Shown: one piece after another, positions 41,360 to 49,986 of the stretch | Layout: every line of letters starts with the position of its first letter | Position numbering within the stretch: the stretch's first letter is position 1 | DNA from: Microbacterium sp. LCT-H2 | GTDB taxonomy: Bacteria > Actinomycetota > Actinomycetes > Actinomycetales > Microbacteriaceae | DNA length: 64,000 nt | Reading direction: 5' to 3' | Assembly: GCF_001866135.1 (NCBI RefSeq) | Contig: NZ_MODW01000001.1 | Coordinates: 310,001-374,000 of the forward strand | Notes under the pieces: generated by a model | Seen by the model: only the letters and a program-made list of their open reading frames with translations | Databases searched by the model: none | What the model was told of the DNA's origin: nothing | Made by a program: the position numbers and the translations under genes

Positions 41360-42406
41360 TCAGGGGACGATGACGGCGCGTCCGCGGATGCTGTTCGACG
41401 CGAGGTCTTCATACGCCTTCGGGCCGTCGTCGAGCGTGTAGCTCTCGGTCTGGACGTGGATCTTGCCGGCGCGGGCGAGGTCCAGCACCTCGATCAGCTC
41501 GGCGCGCGAACCCCAGTAGGGGATGCGCACGGCCGCGTCGTAGGCGATCGAGCCGAAGCCGAGCGTCATGCTGCCCCCGCCGATGCCCACGATCGTGATG
41601 TCGGCCTCGAGCGCGGCCACGCTCTGCGCCAGGGCGATCGTCGGGTTCGCGCCGACGAAGTCGAACACCGCATTCGCGCCGAGACCGCCGGTGAGCTCGC
41701 GGATCTTCTCGGCCGCCGACGCGTCGCTGATCAGCACGTGATCCGCGCCGACCTCGGTGGCGAGCTTCAGCTTCTCGTCGTTCACGTCCAGCGCGATGAC
41801 CGTGGCACCCGAGATGGCCTTGAGGATCTGGATGCCGACGTGGCCGAGCCCTCCGGTGCCGATCACGACCGCGACCGTGCCGGCGCCGAGCTTCGGAAGC
41901 GAGTTCTTGATCGCGTGGTACGGGGTGAGGCCCGCGTCGGTCAGCGAGACGTTCTGCACGGGGTCGAGATCCCCGAGCGGCACGAGGTGGCGCGCGTCGT
42001 CGACGATCATGTACTCGGCCATCGACCCCTGGCTGCCCAGGCCCGGAGGACGGATGCCCTCGGCGGCGGCGTTCGTGCAGTAGTTCTCCTTGCCCATCGA
42101 GCAGTTGTGGCAGCGGCCGCAGCCCCACGGCCCGTAGACGGCCACGGCATCCCCGACCTTCAGTGTCGAGTCGACGCCCTCGCCGATCTCATGCACGATG
42201 CCGGCACCTTCGTGCCCGAGCGTCAACGGCAGTGGATAGCCCTGCTCGTGGTAGTCCTTCTCGGGGAGCCCCATGACGTAGTCGTCGGAGTGGCAGACAC
42301 CACCCGCGGTGATCTTAAGCAGGACCTGTCCAGGGCCGGGCTTCGGAATCGGGATGTCGACCACCACGGGGGGCTTGCCGATCTCGACGTAGCGGAGAGC
42401 TTTCAT
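41360..42406 (-). CDS. Zinc-dependent alcohol dehydrogenase
   Basis: A 348-residue NAD-linked medium-chain ADH. Catalytic zinc site: GGVCHSDD (Cys about residue 37) and GHEGAGIV; structural zinc site CGRCHNCSMGKENYC; nucleotide loop VVIGTGGLGHVGIQILKAIS followed by an acidic ALDVND that favours NAD. The C-terminus RAGKIHVQTESYTLDDGPKA is typical. I start at the ATG at 42404-42406; another ATG two codons upstream is possible. Substrate not decided. Confidence 0.9.
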   Translation of the reverse strand: MKALRYVEIGKPPVVVDIPIPKPGPGQVLLKITAGGVCHSDDYVMGLPEKDYHEQGYPLPLTLGHEGAGIVHEIGEGVDSTLKVGDAVAVYGPWGCGRCHNCSMGKENYCTNAAAEGIRPPGLGSQGSMAEYMIVDDARHLVPLGDLDPVQNVSLTDAGLTPYHAIKNSLPKLGAGTVAVVIGTGGLGHVGIQILKAISGATVIALDVNDEKLKLATEVGADHVLISDASAAEKIRELTGGLGANAVFDFVGANPTIALAQSVAALEADITIVGIGGGSMTLGFGSIAYDAAVRIPYWGSRAELIEVLDLARAGKIHVQTESYTLDDGPKAYEDLASNSIRGRAVIVP

Positions 42407-42545
42407 GAGCATCTTCTTCCTGGCGTCGAGAGGTCTGCCGCGCGGTGCGGAGGCGGGGGCTCTCGAAACCGTCCCCTCCAGTATCCGCCCGATTCATCGT
42501 GATGAAACCGTTGCATTCGTTACCTCGCCGTTATACAGTGATCGC

Positions 42546-42645
42546 ACGGTGAATGTTTGCTGTGGCATCCACCGCATGTGATTGCAGGACACTCTTGGTG
42601 CAAGGGACAAGGGCCGGTCGGGAGCCTCTCCGACCGGCCCTTTAC
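42546..42645 (+). ncRNA. Possible short transcript (small RNA or leader) ahead of the MarR gene
   Basis: TTGCAT (42511-42516), a 17-base gap and TACAGT (42534-42539) make a fair promoter; the strong terminator at 42609-42643 would end the RNA after about 100 bases. Inside are foldable stretches (TTGCA...TGCAA) and a ten-codon ORF GTG...TGA (42549-42581) with adjacent TGC TGT Cys codons. It could be a small RNA or another cysteine-type leader. Evidence is limited to these signals. Confidence 0.35.
42609..42643 (+). terminator. Intrinsic terminator upstream of the MarR gene
   Basis: Perfect 13-bp stem AAGGGCCGGTCGG (42609-42621) with CCGACCGGCCCTT (42630-42642) and an eight-base loop, followed by TTTACT. 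This is the best-formed intrinsic terminator in the window and lies only 24 bases before the MarR start. Confidence 0.75.
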
Positions 42646-42666
42646 TGCGCCCGGTACTCTGTGAGG

Positions 42667-43095
42667 ATGACCGATCGGAAGCTCGCGCTGGAGGCCTGGG
42701 AAAGCCTCTTCCGCGCGCAGCACGAACTGTTCACCGAGATGGCGGCGGACTTCGACACCGGCGACATCACGCAGGCCGAGTACGACGTGTTGCTCACGGT
42801 GACGCGCTCGCCGGAGATGACCGCCCGCCTGCGCGACATCACCGCCAACATGCTCATCAGCCAGCCGAGCGTCTCCCGTCTCGTCGACCGGATGGTGACT
42901 CGAGGGCTGGTCGCGAAGTGCGCCGACCCCGACGACGGCCGCGGCGCCCTGATCCGCGCGACGGACGAGGGCGCCCGGGCGTTCCGTGCGCTCGCCACAG
43001 TGCACGGCCGGTCGATCGCCGACCGGATGTCACGCCTCGACGACGAGGAGCTGCGTCTGCTGCGCGACCTCGCGGAGAAGCTCCGCACCCGCTGA
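42667..43095 (+). CDS. MarR-family transcriptional regulator
   Basis: A 142-residue MarR protein: EAWESLFRAQHELFTEMAAD for the dimer helix, QAEYDVLLTVTRSPEMTARL, then the recognition helix LISQPSVSRLVDRMVTRGLV and the wing AKCADPDDGRGALIRATDEG. The ATG at 42667 is chosen because TACTCT lies six bases upstream and the terminator separates it from upstream sequence; the frame is open further back (to 42553) but would run through that terminator. Targets unknown. Confidence 0.9.
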   Translation: MTDRKLALEAWESLFRAQHELFTEMAADFDTGDITQAEYDVLLTVTRSPEMTARLRDITANMLISQPSVSRLVDRMVTRGLVAKCADPDDGRGALIRATDEGARAFRALATVHGRSIADRMSRLDDEELRLLRDLAEKLRTR

Positions 43096-43266
43096 CGGCT
43101 CCCTCCCTCCACAGTCGCCGCGGTCGGTGGCGTCTCCACCGACGACGGGATCATGACGGCCGCGACGGTGGCGGGCGTCGCTTTTCTGGCAGGGTGGGTT
43201 GCGCACGCCCACATCGACCGTGGGCATATCGGACCGCCCCCTCGGGGGGAACCAGGGAGGTCATCC

Positions 43267-44868
43267 ATGGAGATCGCCGGAATCATCGGCATCCTCACCA
43301 TCGTCGGGGTCGCGGTCGTCGCCGTGATCGTCGTCCTGCTGATCCTGCTGCTGTTCGCACGCAGCTGGATCAAGGTCGCTCGCGCCGACGAAGCGCTCGT
43401 CATCTCCGGACGCAAGCAGAAGGTGCAGCGTGCCGTCATCGGCGCCGACGGCACGAGCAGCTCGGAGATGTCGGAATCGCCCGTCACGGTCATCGTGAAC
43501 GGCAAGTCGCTCGTCAACCCGATCACCCAGCGCCACGAGATCATCTCCCTCCGGTCGCGGCAGGTGTCGCTCAACGCCGAAGCGCAGTCGCTCGACAACG
43601 TGACGCTCAACGTCGACGGCGTCGCGATCGTGAAGATCGGCTCCGACCCGCTGCTGGTGCGTCGGGCCGCCGAGCGCTTCGCCTCCCAGGACAAGGCCAT
43701 CGAGCAGTTCACCACCGAGCAGCTCGAGGGCGCCCTGCGCGGCATCGTCGCGACGCTCTCCGTCGTGGAGCTCATGCGGGAGCGCAAGAAGTTCTCCGAC
43801 CAGATCGCCGCCGACGTCTCCCAGGAGCTCGCCGAGCAGGGCCTCATCCTCGACTCCTTCCAGATCAAGGGCATCACCGACAAGGTCGGCTACATCCAGT
43901 CCCTCGGTGCCCCGGAGATCCAGGCGAAGCGCCAGGCCGCGGAGATCTCGCAGACCAACGCCGACCGCGCGATCAACCAGAAGAACATCGCGAACCAGGA
44001 GGCGAACCTCGTCGAGCAGACCGCGCTCGACACGAACACGGCCAACGCCAACGCCGGAATCGGCCGCGCCCGCGCCGAGGCGGAGCAGGCCGAGCAGCTC
44101 GCCCGCGCCCAGGCCGAGCAGGCCGTGCTCCAGCAACAGGCCGAGAACAAGCAGGCGCAGCTCGACGCCGACGTCAAGCGCGTCGCGGACGCGCAGCGGT
44201 ACGAGGCGGAGACCCGCGCCCAGGCCGAGCTCTACACGCGCGAGCGCGCAGCCGAGGCGGCGGCGATCGAGCAGGTCAAGCAGGCCGAGGCGCGCACGCG
44301 CATCGCCGAGCAGCAGGCGCAGGCCGACAAGGCGCGCGCCGACGGTGAGGCGGCGGCCGCGATCGCGAAGGCCACCGGTGACGCCGACGCGCTGCGCGCC
44401 CAGGCGGAGGCGGAAGCCGAAGCCCGTCGCCTGCGCGCCAACGCCGAGGCCGAGGCGATCCGCGCCGAGGGTGAGGCCCGAGCAGCCGCGGTCGAGGCTG
44501 AGGCCAAGGCCATCGCCTCCAACCAGGACGCCTTCCTCTCGCAGCGCGTTCTGGAGGTGCTGCCCTCGATCATGTCCGAGTTCGCGAAGGGCTACGCCGC
44601 GATCGGCAGCGTCTCGATCGTCGGCGGATCCGGCGAGGACGGCGCGTCCAACGTCGTCGGTGCCGACAGCGCGAAGGCCCTGCGTTCGGTCTTCGACAGC
44701 GTGCACTCCGCGACCGGCCTCGACCTCGCCGGCATCATCCAGGGACAGGCCGTCGGCCGCGGTTTCGGAGCGGGAGTCGCCGAAGCCTCGACTCCCCCGC
44801 CCACGCCCCGCGTCTCGACGCCGACCACCCCTCCACCGCCCGCTCCCGCGGCTCCCGCCGCGGAGTAG
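43267..44868 (+). CDS. SPFH/band-7 (flotillin-like) protein
   Basis: A 533-residue membrane-scaffold protein. One N-terminal membrane helix (residues ~5-30), an SPFH domain (~35-235; VIVNGKSLVNPITQRHEIIS, LRGIVATLSVVELMRERKKF), a long Ala/Glu/Arg/Gln-rich coiled coil (~235-450) typical of flotillins, and a Pro-rich tail. It should form membrane assemblies on the inner side. GGGAGG precedes ATG. An NfeD partner, often adjacent, is absent. It is followed by hrpB after 75 bases. Confidence 0.9.
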   Translation: MEIAGIIGILTIVGVAVVAVIVVLLILLLFARSWIKVARADEALVISGRKQKVQRAVIGADGTSSSEMSESPVTVIVNGKSLVNPITQRHEIISLRSRQVSLNAEAQSLDNVTLNVDGVAIVKIGSDPLLVRRAAERFASQDKAIEQFTTEQLEGALRGIVATLSVVELMRERKKFSDQIAADVSQELAEQGLILDSFQIKGITDKVGYIQSLGAPEIQAKRQAAEISQTNADRAINQKNIANQEANLVEQTALDTNTANANAGIGRARAEAEQAEQLARAQAEQAVLQQQAENKQAQLDADVKRVADAQRYEAETRAQAELYTRERAAEAAAIEQVKQAEARTRIAEQQAQADKARADGEAAAAIAKATGDADALRAQAEAEAEARRLRANAEAEAIRAEGEARAAAVEAEAKAIASNQDAFLSQRVLEVLPSIMSEFAKGYAAIGSVSIVGGSGEDGASNVVGADSAKALRSVFDSVHSATGLDLAGIIQGQAVGRGFGAGVAEASTPPPTPRVSTPTTPPPPAPAAPAAE

Positions 44869-44943
44869 TCGACACCTCACTGCGGATGCCGCGACCGACA
44901 CGGTCGCGGCATCCGTCGTCTCCCGACCGGGCAGACTGGACGG

Positions 44944-47499
44944 ATGACGCGCGCCGCCTTCGACCTCGCCGCCATCGGCGCCGGTCTGTCCTTCGCGGGT
45001 GCCCTCGACGAGCTCTCCGCAGCCCTCGACGCGAGCGGATCCGTGGTCGTGACCGCGCCGCCGGGCACGGGCAAGACGACTCTCGTGCCACCGCTTCTCG
45101 CCTCACGAAGCACCGGTCGCGTGATCGTCACCCAGCCGCGCCGCGTCGCCGCACGCGCCGCCGCGCGCCGCCTGGCGTACCTCGACGGCACACCGCTCGG
45201 CTCCCGGGTGGGCTTCACCGTCCGCGGCGAGCGCGCCGCCGGGCCCGACACCAGGGTCGAGTTCGTCACAGCCGGAGTCCTGCTGAGACGGATGCTCGAC
45301 GACCCGGGACTCGATGGCGTCAGTGCGGTCATCATCGACGAGGTGCACGAACGGGCTCTCGAGACCGATCTCCTCATCGGCCTGCTCTCGGAGGTGCGTG
45401 AGCTGCGTGATGACCTCGTCGTCATCGCGATGTCTGCCACCCTCGACGCCGAGCGGATCGCCGCGGTCATCGACACCGAGGAGACTCCCGCGCCGATCGT
45501 CGACCACGATGTCCCGGCGTTCCCGCTCACCGAGCGTTGGGCACCGAGTCCCCTGCCCCGCCTCGACGAGCGGGGCGTCACCCGGGGATTTCTCGACCAC
45601 GTCGCCGGCGTCACCGCATCCGCAGCCGCCGAGCTGGTCCATGCGGACCCCGAAGCCGACGTGCTGGTCTTCGCCCCCGGCGCCCGCGAGGTGTCGGAGA
45701 TCGCCCGACGCGTCCGCTCGCTGAGCGGCGTCTTCGACGTCCGGGAACTGCACGGCCAGATCCCGCCGGCGGAGCAGGACGCCGTGATCCGCGGTCGGGC
45801 GTCGGAAGAGCCACCCCGCATCATCGTCACCACCTCCCTCGCCGAGTCGTCTCTCACGGTGCCAGGCGTGCGGCTGGTCGTGGACAGCTGTCTGGCACGG
45901 CAGCCGCAGCGCGATGCGTCCCGCGGGATGACCGGTCTGGTCACCACCGCCGCTTCCCGTTCCTCCTGTGTGCAGCGTGCCGGACGCGCGACCCGCCAGG
46001 GCCCCGGCACCGTCGTCCGCTGCGTCGACGAGCGCACGTACGCCGCGGCTCCCGCGCGTCCCTCCCCGGAGATCGCCACGGCCGACCTCACCGATGCCGC
46101 CCTCCTCCTCGCGTGCTGGGGCGCGCCGGGCGGTGCGGGCCTGCGCATGATCGAACCGCTGCGACCCGACAGTCTCGCCGAGGCTGTCGCCGTGCTCCGT
46201 GGTCTCGGGGCGATCGACGACGACGGTCGAGCGACGGCGGAAGGCCGTGCGCTGGCACGGATCCCCACGGATCCGCGGCTGGCCAGAGCGCTGCGGGACG
46301 GCGGTCCCGTGGCGGGGAGCCGGCTCGCGGCCGAGGTCGTGGCTCTTCTCGGCGGGGACCATCGCGTCCCGGATGCCGACATCGCCCACGCTCTCGTCGC
46401 GTTGCGCGGAGGGGGCACGGCCGAAGCCCGCCGCTGGCGCGAGGAGGCGCGCCGTCTGGAACGCCTGGTCGCTCCGGCGCCGGACACCCGCGCCGGTCTC
46501 GACGGCGTCGGTCTCCTCATCGCGCTGGCCTTCCCCGAGCGTGTCGCTCGCCGTGTCGAACGCACCGGATCGGGCGCGGCCTACCTGCTGGCGTCCGGCA
46601 CCCGGGCCGGAGTGAGCGGTCCCCTCGCCGCGTCGGAATGGCTCGCCGTGGCCGACGTCGCCCGAGCCTCGTCCCGGGCGGCAGCCGGCTCCGGTGCGGT
46701 CATCCGCTCCGCAGCCGTACTCACCGAGGAGCAGATGGAGCGTGCATCGGGCCCTCTAATGACCGATCGTGTCGAGGCCGAGTTCGTCGGAGGTCGGGTA
46801 CAGGCCCGCCGCGAACGGCGGATCGGTGCGATCCTGCGATCGTCGGTGCCGGTGCGCGCCGCGGCCGCGGAAGGCCGGGATGCCGTGGGCCGAGCACTCC
46901 GACGCGACGGCCTCGGCATGTTCACGTGGTCCGATGGGGCGGACGCCCTGCGGCGTCGACTCGCACTGCTGCGACGCGAGCTCGGCGAGCCCTGGCCCGA
47001 GGTGTCGGACGCGGGTCTGCTCGAATCCCTCGACGCGTGGCTGGCACCGGAGCTCGACGCTCTGGCGACCGGCACCCCCGTCGGCCGGCTGGACCTCACG
47101 TCCGCCCTTCGCCGTCTGCTGCCCTGGCCCGAGGCGGTGCACCTCGATGCGCTCGCCCCGGAACGGCTCAAGGTGCCCAGCGGCTCCCGCGTGCGCATCT
47201 CCTACCCGGAACCCGACGGGGATCCGACCGCACGCCCCGTCGTGGCGGTGAAGCTGCAGGAGTGCTTCGGGTGGGCGGAGACTCCCCGGTTGGTGGACGG
47301 CCGCGTCCCCGTGCTCTTCCACCTGCTGTCCCCGGCGGGGCGGCCGCTCGCCGTCACAGACGACCTCGCCTCGTTCTGGTCGGGTCCCTATGCCCAGGTA
47401 CGCGCCGAGATGCGCGGCCGCTACCCCCGGCACCCCTGGCCCGAAGACCCGTGGGCCGCCGTGCCGACGAAGCACACCAAGAACCGCGCCGCCCGCTGA
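44944..47499 (+). CDS. hrpB: ATP-dependent helicase HrpB
   Basis: An 851-residue DEAH/RHA-type helicase. Motif I APPGTGKTT (38-46), Ia VIVTQPRRVAARAAARRLAY, motif II as DEVH in IIDEVHERALETDLLIGLLS, motif III MSATLD, motif VI CVQRAGRATRQGPGT, then the HA2 and C-terminal HrpB domains ending PRYPRHPWPEDP-like (RGRYPRHPWPEDPW). Its cellular RNA target is not known. CAGACT with a six-base gap precedes the ATG. Confidence 0.93.
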   Translation: MTRAAFDLAAIGAGLSFAGALDELSAALDASGSVVVTAPPGTGKTTLVPPLLASRSTGRVIVTQPRRVAARAAARRLAYLDGTPLGSRVGFTVRGERAAGPDTRVEFVTAGVLLRRMLDDPGLDGVSAVIIDEVHERALETDLLIGLLSEVRELRDDLVVIAMSATLDAERIAAVIDTEETPAPIVDHDVPAFPLTERWAPSPLPRLDERGVTRGFLDHVAGVTASAAAELVHADPEADVLVFAPGAREVSEIARRVRSLSGVFDVRELHGQIPPAEQDAVIRGRASEEPPRIIVTTSLAESSLTVPGVRLVVDSCLARQPQRDASRGMTGLVTTAASRSSCVQRAGRATRQGPGTVVRCVDERTYAAAPARPSPEIATADLTDAALLLACWGAPGGAGLRMIEPLRPDSLAEAVAVLRGLGAIDDDGRATAEGRALARIPTDPRLARALRDGGPVAGSRLAAEVVALLGGDHRVPDADIAHALVALRGGGTAEARRWREEARRLERLVAPAPDTRAGLDGVGLLIALAFPERVARRVERTGSGAAYLLASGTRAGVSGPLAASEWLAVADVARASSRAAAGSGAVIRSAAVLTEEQMERASGPLMTDRVEAEFVGGRVQARRERRIGAILRSSVPVRAAAAEGRDAVGRALRRDGLGMFTWSDGADALRRRLALLRRELGEPWPEVSDAGLLESLDAWLAPELDALATGTPVGRLDLTSALRRLLPWPEAVHLDALAPERLKVPSGSRVRISYPEPDGDPTARPVVAVKLQECFGWAETPRLVDGRVPVLFHLLSPAGRPLAVTDDLASFWSGPYAQVRAEMRGRYPRHPWPEDPWAAVPTKHTKNRAAR

Positions 47500-47520
47500 C
47501 CCGCGCGCCCGGATCGCTGC

Positions 47521-48255
47521 TCAGCGTGTGCGCCGCCGCAGCGTGAGCGCGGCGAGCACCAGGGCGCCGACGGCGAAGGCCACGACGACGAGCAGCGGGC
47601 CGAACACGTCCCAGCCGTCGTCGCCCGCCGCGACCGCGTTGATCGTGTCGATCGCGTAGCTCAGCGGCAGCCAGTCGGAGATGGCATACAGCACGTCGGG
47701 CATCTGGTCCCGCGGCATGAACAGACCGCCGAGGATGATCTGCGGGAACACCAGCAACGGCATGAACTGCACCGCCTGGAACTCGGTCTGGGCGAACGCG
47801 CTCGCCAGGAGCCCCAGCGCCGTGCCGAGCAGGGCATCGACCACCGCGACGAGACCCAGCTGCCACAGCGGCCCGTCCACGTCGAGCCCGCACACCCCGA
47901 CTGCGAACGAGACCGTGATCACCGCCTGCAGCAGAGCCATCAGCCCGAACGCGAGCGCGTACCCGAGGATGAAGTCGGCCTTCTCGAGCGGCGTGGTCAT
48001 CAGCCGTTCGAGCGTGCCGGAACGGCGTTCGCGCAAGGTGGTGATCGACGTGATGAGGAACATCACGATGAACGGGAACAACGCCAGGATGGCACCACCG
48101 AATTGGTCGAACACGCCGTCCTGCTCGCTGAACAGCCAGGCGAAGAGACCGACGAGCAGGCTCGGGGCGATGAGCATCAGGGCGATGGACCGCGGGTCGT
48201 GTCGGAGCTGCGTGAGCACTCGGCCGGCGGTCGCGAACAACCGTCGGCCGTTCAT
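47521..48255 (-). CDS. ABC-2 type transporter permease
   Basis: A 244-residue ABC-2 permease with six helices. Typical are DPRSIALMLIAPSLLVGLFA at helix 1, TTLRERRSGTLERLMTTPLE in the cytoplasmic loop and FPQIILGGLFMPRDQMPDVL before the last helices. It overlaps the ATPase gene by four bases (ATGA). With the ATPase and the TetR gene it forms a drug- or lipid-type exporter unit. Confidence 0.9.
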   Translation of the reverse strand: MNGRRLFATAGRVLTQLRHDPRSIALMLIAPSLLVGLFAWLFSEQDGVFDQFGGAILALFPFIVMFLITSITTLRERRSGTLERLMTTPLEKADFILGYALAFGLMALLQAVITVSFAVGVCGLDVDGPLWQLGLVAVVDALLGTALGLLASAFAQTEFQAVQFMPLLVFPQIILGGLFMPRDQMPDVLYAISDWLPLSYAIDTINAVAAGDDGWDVFGPLLVVVAFAVGALVLAALTLRRRTR

Positions 48256-49037
48256 GTCCCGTCCTCCTCCTGGCGTTCCTGGGCTTCTCGGCGTGCGCGC
48301 CTGGTGGTCGCGGTGTCGGCGGCTCTGTCGCGTTCGATCAGCGCCAGGAACGCGGCTTCGGCGTCGGTCGTGCCGGTGTCGGCGAGCAGGGACGACGGCG
48401 TGGTGTCGGCGATGATCCTCCCCTCCCGCATCAGCAGCAGTCGGTCGCAGCGCACCGCCTCGTCCATCACATGGCTCGAGACGATGAGCGTGACGCCCCG
48501 GTCGGCCAGCCGGCGGAACAGGGTCCAGAGCTCCGCGCGCAGCACGGGGTCAAGGCCGACGGTCGGCTCATCCAGCACGATGAGCTCGGGGGCGCCGATC
48601 AACGCGACCGCGAGCGATACCCGCGTCGCCTGGCCGCCGCTCAGCGCGTCGACGAGCTGCCCCGCCTGCGCGCCGAGACCGACCTCCTGGATGACCCGGT
48701 CGACGTCGCCCTTCGGCGCCTTCAGGAGCGAGGCGAAGTAAGCGAGATTCTGCCGCACGCTGAGATCGCCGTAGACCGAGGCGCCCTGCGTGCCGTACGC
48801 GACACGGTGCCGGAGCCGGCGAGACCCGCCCGGCTCGCCGAGAACGGTCACGTCACCGGACGCGATCCGCTGCACACCGACGATCGACCGCAGGAGCGTG
48901 GTCTTGCCGCACCCGGAGGGGCCGAGGAGACCCGTGATCTGGCCGCGGGGCACGGCGAGATCGATGCCGTCGAACACGGACACGGCCCCACGCCGCACGC
49001 GGAGCTGCGTGATCTCGACGGCCGCATTATTCATCAT
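48252..49037 (-). CDS. ABC transporter ATPase
   Basis: A 261-residue ATPase: Walker A GPSGCGKTT, Q-loop GTQGASVYGDLSV, signature LSGGQATRVSLAVALIGAPE, Walker B LIVLDEPTVGLDPVLR, H-loop VSSHVMDEA. This is the DrrA/NatA-like exporter kind. The start is ATG at 49035-49037 (MMNN), seven bases behind CATAAT; promoter and operator overlap the start codons. Partner of the ABC-2 permease. Substrate unknown. Confidence 0.92.
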   Translation of the reverse strand: MMNNAAVEITQLRVRRGAVSVFDGIDLAVPRGQITGLLGPSGCGKTTLLRSIVGVQRIASGDVTVLGEPGGSRRLRHRVAYGTQGASVYGDLSVRQNLAYFASLLKAPKGDVDRVIQEVGLGAQAGQLVDALSGGQATRVSLAVALIGAPELIVLDEPTVGLDPVLRAELWTLFRRLADRGVTLIVSSHVMDEAVRCDRLLLMREGRIIADTTPSSLLADTGTTDAEAAFLALIERDRAADTATTRRARREAQERQEEDGT

Positions 49038-49073
49038 GCGATGAATTATGCGCCTCCCCTCGTCGGGCGTCAA
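49023..49073 (-). promoter_or_regulatory. Promoter and TetR operator of the ABC exporter
   Basis: On the minus strand: -35 TTGACG (49073-49068), 17-base spacer, -10 CATAAT (49050-49045), then ATG at 49037. Arms CGCATTATTCAT (49023-49034) and ATGAATTATGCG (49041-49052), complementary with one mismatch, form a palindrome that covers the -10 and the first codons. Its likely ligand is the TetR protein encoded just upstream. Confidence 0.75.
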
Positions 49074-49084
49074 ACGATTCTCGG

Positions 49085-49174
49085 GCGGGCACGGCTTCGG
49101 AGCGCCGGATCGACACGCCGCCGGCGGCCCGTGCGGCTCGGCGCGGCGGCCGAGATCTCCGAAGCTGTGCCCGC
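49085..49174. repeat. Nested intergenic palindrome, family 2, copy A
   Basis: Arms GCGGGCACGGCTTCGGAG (49085-49102) and CTCCGAAGCTGTGCCCGC (49157-49174) are complementary over 18 bases with one G-T pair, and enclose 54 GC-rich bases that can fold further. A second copy with the same arm core (GGGCAC-GCTTCGGAG) lies at 60,068-60,155. It follows the TetR gene's stop. Confidence 0.8.
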
Positions 49175-49185
49175 CGCGGCGAGGG

Positions 49186-49782
49186 TCAGTCGAAGAGGTA
49201 GCGCTGGACGGTGGGGCCGACGCGGCCGACGAGCTCGTCGACGGAGGCGCCGGCGAGCGCGGGAAGCTGCAGGACGTAGCGGCCGATGAGCATGCCGGCG
49301 ATCTGCGAGGCGACGAGTGCGGCGCGGAGGTCGGCGTCCTGCACATCGAGGCGGCGCGCCACGCGGGAGAGCAGTTCGCGGGAGAGGAAGCCGGCGAGCA
49401 GGGGGGTCGTCAGCCTGCTCCCGATCGCCGTGCGCAGGAGCAGCACCCCGCGGCGGCGCACGTCGGGCTTCTCGAAGGCGTCGAGCACATAGCGCACGAG
49501 CCGCGCCCCCGCCTGGGCCTTCGGCCCCGCGAGGATCTCCGGGACGTCGAGGTCGGGGCGCAGCGGTATTCCGGCGGCCTCGGCGAACAGGTCGGCCTTG
49601 GTGCCGAAGTAGTGGTGGACGAGCGCGGAGTCGACCCCAGCCCGGGCGGCGATCGACCGCACCGTCGCGCCGTCGTACCCCTGCGCCCCGAACTCGTCGA
49701 CGGCCGCGGACACGATGCGCTCGCGGGAGTCGGTGCCGCCGCGCGGGCGCCCGCGTCGTCTCGGCGCCTTCTGCTCGGTCAT
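49186..49782 (-). CDS. TetR-family regulator
   Basis: A 198-residue TetR protein: TDSRERIVSAAVDEFGAQGY, ATVRSIAARAGVDSALVHHY and FGTKADLFAEA for the DNA-binding half. The C-terminal half matches the TetR_C_8-like group (AGARLVRYVLDAFEKPDVRR). It is upstream of the ABC exporter genes on the same strand and most likely represses them through the palindrome at 49023-49052. TAGGCT plus seven bases precedes the ATG. The 49,783-49,986 gap upstream shows no gene. Confidence 0.9.
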   Translation of the reverse strand: MTEQKAPRRRGRPRGGTDSRERIVSAAVDEFGAQGYDGATVRSIAARAGVDSALVHHYFGTKADLFAEAAGIPLRPDLDVPEILAGPKAQAGARLVRYVLDAFEKPDVRRRGVLLLRTAIGSRLTTPLLAGFLSRELLSRVARRLDVQDADLRAALVASQIAGMLIGRYVLQLPALAGASVDELVGRVGPTVQRYLFD

Positions 49783-49986
49783 GCCCGTCAGCCTACGGCC
49801 CCGCGGATCCTCGCTCACCGAGCAGATGCGTCGTCGCCGCTCCCGGTCCCCGTTTCAGTCCCTCGCACAGCACCTGCGCGAACGCACCTCTCCCTCCTCC
49901 GTCGAGCCACCCCTCTGCGTGCCTGCCACCCCTCTCCGTGCGCACGCAACGGGCCGGGGCGCGCGAAAGGGGGTGGGTCGGCGAGA

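Noticed and set aside
42553..42666. N-terminal extension of the MarR protein from ATG 42553
   Set aside because: It would translate through the intrinsic terminator; MarR has its own -10 box six bases before 42667 and the extension has no family match.
43096..43266. Short frame at 43153 joined to the SPFH protein
   Set aside because: The ATG at 43267 has a GGGAGG box and begins the usual membrane helix; the extension is Gly/Arg/Pro-rich without similarity.
49783..49986. Possible gene in the gap between the TetR and serine dehydratase genes
   Set aside because: Only C/T-rich sequence with short frames; no ribosome site or motif. I see nothing in it.
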